A stretch of DNA of 7,035 nucleotides from the NCBI GenBank assembly GCA_049316905.1, contig JBMOJH010000141.1, forward strand, positions 1 through 7,035, in the 5' to 3' direction. Below, piece by piece: positions 4,493 to 7,035 of the stretch (positions are counted from its first letter, which is position 1; the number at the start of each line of letters is the position of its first letter). The stretch comes from CAIPVR01 sp049316905 (GTDB lineage Bacteria; Actinomycetota; Acidimicrobiia; Acidimicrobiales; Microtrichaceae). The translations under genes and the position numbers were made by a program. The notes below the pieces were generated by a model. It was not told the DNA's origin. It ran no database searches and worked only from the letters and a program-made list of their open reading frames with translations.

Positions 4493-6076
4493 GCGCCGAC
4501 GCACCCCCCACAGCCCGAGCCCACCGAGCAGCAGCGCCACGGACGTGAGCACCACGAGCGGCACGGCGGAGAACGCGCCGCCCGGCAGGCGCGGCACGTG
4601 GGAGAAGGGCGAGAGGTCGAGCAGCCACTGGCCCACGTCGAGCAGCGGCGCCACCTCGCCGATCAGGATGAACCCCACGAGGACCGCCCACGCCCCGACG
4701 GTCAGGCGCGGCGCCCATCCGAACAGCAGCAGCGTCGCACCGACGAGCACCCACACCGCCGGGAGCTGGGCCGCGGCGGCGCCGACGAGTCGGAACGCCT
4801 GGCCGCCGTCGCCGGTCACCACGGCCCGCGCCACGCCGGCCGAGAGGCCGGCGGTCACCAGCAGCACCGCGGAGCCCCCGAGGGCCACGCCGAGATGCCC
4901 TCCGGCCCAGCGCAGGCGCCCGACCGGTGCGGCCAGGAGGGGTTCGGCCCGCAGGCCGGCCTCCTCGGACCGCAACCGGGAGGTGGCCTGGATCCCGTAG
5001 GCGGCGGCGAAGATGCCGGCGAAGGTCATCTCCACGGCGAGGAAGGCGTCGATGAGGCCCTGCTCACCACCGAGGGTACGGATGAAGTCCCGCGCGGCCG
5101 GCGTGGAGAGCATGTCGCCCACGCTCGAGGCGATCGAGCCGAGCAGCACGCCCAGCGCCACGAAGGCCACGAGCCATGCCAGCAGGACCCCGCGCTGCAG
5201 GCGGTACGCCAGCGCCTCCGGCGACCGCAGGTTGGCCGGCGCCCGAGCAGGACCGGCGCGCTCGGGCAGCAGTCCGCCGCCGAGGTCCCGTCGGGCCGCG
5301 AGGGCCCCCGCGACCAGGACCATGACGACCGTGAACGCCAGGATGATGCCGAGCACCCACCAGCGGTTGCCCGCGTAGGGACGGAACTGCTGCGCCCAGC
5401 CGATCGGCGAGAGCCAGCTCAGCCACCGCGGCCCGCCGGCGTCCGCCGCGTCGCCGACCGCGCGGATCGCGTAGACCACGCCGAGCACGGCCGAGGCCAG
5501 ACCGATGGCGGAACGGGCCGACACGGTGAGCTGCGCGCACACCGCCGCGACCGCGGCGAAGGCGAGACCCACGCCGGCCCACGCGGCGCCGAAGGCGAGT
5601 GAGCCCTCCAACGGCAGGCCGGCCGCCCAGAGACCCGCCGAGGTCGTGACGCCGAGCGCCACGTTCAGCACCACCGCGACCACCAGCGCTGCGGCCAGCG
5701 GGGCGAGCCGGCCCACCGCGGTGGCACCGAGCAGCTCGAGGCGGCCGGACTCCTCGTCCCGGCGGGTGTGGCGCACCACCACCACGACCGAGAGCAGCGC
5801 CACCATCAGCGCACCGAACCCGCCGAGCTTGATGATCGACACCGCGCCGAGCGAGGACGGGTCGTAGATGCGCCCGTAGAGACCCACGAGCGCGGGTGAT
5901 CGGTTGATGGTCCCCGCGGCGGCGACCCGCGACGCCGTCGTGGGGTAGAGGTCCGCGGTGGCCCCCGCGGAGGACGCGGCGGTCAGCACGAACACGCCGA
6001 TCCACACCGGGATGAGCACCCGGTCGCGCCGCAGGCCGAGGCGCGCCAGGGAGCCGGTACCGGCGAGGTCACCCAC
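4481..6076 (-). CDS. ABC exporter permease, two-fold repeat (polyketide-antibiotic exporter type)
   Basis: The 531-aa integral membrane protein has about twelve hydrophobic segments in two groups of six. It resembles the large actinobacterial ABC permeases annotated as putative exporters of polyketide antibiotics (COG3559). It would form the membrane channel for the ATPase encoded just upstream. An internal repeat is visible: the cytoplasmic motif EESG...VGRL (108-124) recurs as EEAG...VGRL (371-388), and LSPIG (222-226) recurs as LSPFS (488-492). The offset is about 264-266 residues, half the length, so one chain supplies both halves of the pore. The GTG start (complement of 6074-6076) overlaps the end of the ATPase gene by 8 bases, indicating coupled translation and a one-to-one complex. 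The substrate is unknown: hydrophobic drugs, antibiotics and lipids are all possible. Confidence 0.9.
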   Translation of the reverse strand: MGDLAGTGSLARLGLRRDRVLIPVWIGVFVLTAASSAGATADLYPTTASRVAAAGTINRSPALVGLYGRIYDPSSLGAVSIIKLGGFGALMVALLSVVVVVRHTRRDEESGRLELLGATAVGRLAPLAAALVVAVVLNVALGVTTSAGLWAAGLPLEGSLAFGAAWAGVGLAFAAVAAVCAQLTVSARSAIGLASAVLGVVYAIRAVGDAADAGGPRWLSWLSPIGWAQQFRPYAGNRWWVLGIILAFTVVMVLVAGALAARRDLGGGLLPERAGPARAPANLRSPEALAYRLQRGVLLAWLVAFVALGVLLGSIASSVGDMLSTPAARDFIRTLGGEQGLIDAFLAVEMTFAGIFAAAYGIQATSRLRSEEAGLRAEPLLAAPVGRLRWAGGHLGVALGGSAVLLVTAGLSAGVARAVVTGDGGQAFRLVGAAAAQLPAVWVLVGATLLLFGWAPRLTVGAWAVLVGFILIGEVAPLLDVGQWLLDLSPFSHVPRLPGGAFSAVPLVVLTSVALLLGGLGLWGVRRRDLT

Positions 6077-7016
6077 CGGCGCGCCCGTCGCCCGGCTCCG
6101 CTCCGGTGGCGGGGCTCGATTCGGTGCTGGAGCCGGCGCCGTAGTACCCGAGGAACAGCTCCTCCAGCGAGGGCGGGGTGCAGGTGAGGGTGCGGACGCC
6201 GACCGCGGTGAGCTCCCGCAGCAATCCGTCCAGCGCGCCGGGGTCCACCTGGCAGCGCACCGTGGCCCCGTCGACCTCGAGCGCCGACACGCCGGGGAGA
6301 TCGGCCAGACCGGGCGGTGGGCGGTCCGCGAGGTCGGCCTCCACCCGGGTCCGGGCGAGGTGGCGGAGGTCGGCCAGCGCTCCGGACTCCACCGTCCTCC
6401 CGTCGCGGATGATCGTCACCCGGTCGCAGACGGCCTCGACCTCGCCGAGGATGTGACTCGACAGCAGCACGGTCCGACCCCGCGCCCGCTCGGCGGCCAC
6501 GCACGCCCGGAACTCCGACTCCATCAGCGGGTCCAGCCCCGAGGTCGGCTCGTCGAGGAGGAGGAGCTCGGCGTCGGAGGCCAACGCGGCCACGAGTGCC
6601 ACCTTCTGGCGGTTGCCCTTGGAGTAGGCGCGGCCCTTCCGGGTGGGGTCGAGGTGGAACCGCTCCACGAGCTCGTCGCGGCGCGCCGGGTCGAGCCCGC
6701 CCCGGAGCCGACCGAGCAGGTCGATGGTCTCCCCGCCGCTCAGGTTGGGCCACAGCGCCACGTCGCCCGGCACGTAGGCGAGCCGACGGTGGAGGTCGAC
6801 CGCATCGGACCAGGGGTCACCGTCGAGGAGGCGCAACGTACCGGCATCGGCGCGCACGAGCCCCAGCAGGATCCGCAGGGTGGTGGTCTTGCCCGACCCG
6901 TTCGGGCCCAGGAATCCGTGGACCTCGCCGGTGCGGACGGTCAGGTCGAGGCCGTCGAGCGCCCGGGTGCGTCCGAAGTCCTTGACCAGGCCGGCCACCT
7001 CGATCGCTGCGCCCAC
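6069..7016 (-). CDS. ABC transporter ATP-binding protein (partner of the two-fold permease)
   Basis: The 315-aa cytoplasmic ATPase powers the adjacent permease. Visible motifs are Walker A GPNGSGKTT (37-45), the signature helix YSKGNRQ (131-137) in place of LSGGQ, Walker B LLLLDEPTSGLDP (151-163, catalytic Glu156), the D-loop SGLD (159-162) and the switch His188 in SSHIL. The Q-loop position reads YVPGDVALWPN (81-91), with Gly where Gln is usual. From memory, both changes are regular features of this exporter subfamily and do not indicate decay. After the core, about 220-290 forms the small C-terminal domain ending in SLEELFLGYYG, then a low-complexity tail. GTG 7016 is supported by GGAGGT (complement of 7022-7027), five bases upstream. 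It is the first gene of the operon seen here; the promoter and any earlier gene lie beyond the right edge. Confidence 0.95.
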   Translation of the reverse strand: MGAAIEVAGLVKDFGRTRALDGLDLTVRTGEVHGFLGPNGSGKTTTLRILLGLVRADAGTLRLLDGDPWSDAVDLHRRLAYVPGDVALWPNLSGGETIDLLGRLRGGLDPARRDELVERFHLDPTRKGRAYSKGNRQKVALVAALASDAELLLLDEPTSGLDPLMESEFRACVAAERARGRTVLLSSHILGEVEAVCDRVTIIRDGRTVESGALADLRHLARTRVEADLADRPPPGLADLPGVSALEVDGATVRCQVDPGALDGLLRELTAVGVRTLTCTPPSLEELFLGYYGAGSSTESSPATGAEPGDGRAGG

Positions 7017-7021
7017 CGGCC

Positions 7022-7027
7022 ACCTCC
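7022..7027 (-). promoter_or_regulatory. Shine-Dalgarno of the ABC ATPase gene
   Basis: GGAGGT on the minus strand ends five bases before the GTG at 7016 and decides that start over a nearby out-of-frame GTG at 7023. It is the best ribosome binding site in the minus-strand operon. The three genes behind it lack good ones and appear to rely on coupling. Confidence 0.7.
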
Positions 7028-7035
7028 GTGTCAGG

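Noticed and set aside
4455..4754. The deacetylase frame extends 100 codons upstream into the permease gene.
   Set aside because: The extension is low-complexity Ala/Arg sequence overlapping the permease C-terminus. GTG 4454 is the only start after the permease stop and puts the twin-arginine segment near the N-terminus.
4202..5602. A 466-codon plus-strand frame across the permease and deacetylase genes.
   Set aside because: Composition is His/Arg/Gln/Pro-rich with no domain, and it is antisense to two well-supported genes.

Overview
The window looks like chromosomal DNA of a high-GC actinobacterium. It is strongly GC-rich with G/C-dominated third codon positions, five of the six complete genes start with GTG, and the families present (a polyketide-antibiotic-exporter type ABC pair, a Tat-like CE4 deacetylase) are common in Actinobacteria. 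Acidimicrobiia is possible, but the sequence alone does not fix the class. I see no tRNA, rRNA, CRISPR array, insertion sequence or phage gene.

Left part (1-1903, plus strand). A short putative regulatory region (about 64-144) carries overlapping GGTGC-type dyads around a possible -10 box. It precedes a two-gene unit: a VOC/glyoxalase-fold metalloprotein (145-705) and, 13 bases on, an alpha/beta hydrolase (719-1903). An open frame leaving the left edge on the minus strand (1-63) may be the start of a divergent gene.

Middle (1904-2307). A 404-base convergent intergenic region. It holds a C-rich, G-poor stretch just after the hydrolase, an isolated AT-richer island near 2013-2040 with a weak plus-strand promoter match and a 15-codon ORF, several hairpins whose G-U pairs favour a plus-strand RNA, and a perfect 13-bp inverted repeat (2236-2262) that is the best terminator candidate for the minus-strand operon.

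Right part (2308-7035, minus strand). Four tightly packed genes, read from right to left: ABC ATPase (6069-7016), two-fold-repeat ABC permease (4481-6076, overlapping the ATPase by 8 bases), membrane-anchored or Tat-exported polysaccharide deacetylase (3336-4454, 26 bases on), and a HGSNAT-like transmembrane N-acetyltransferase (2308-3333, 2 bases on). The last two are translationally coupled and belong to families with chemically opposite activities on glucosamine: one removes N-acetyl groups outside the membrane, the other can move acetyl groups across the membrane onto glucosamine. My inference is a cell-envelope module joining a drug/lipid-type exporter to acetylation editing of an extracellular amino sugar. 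The substrate of neither half can be read from the sequence. The operon promoter lies beyond the right edge or in the last few bases.
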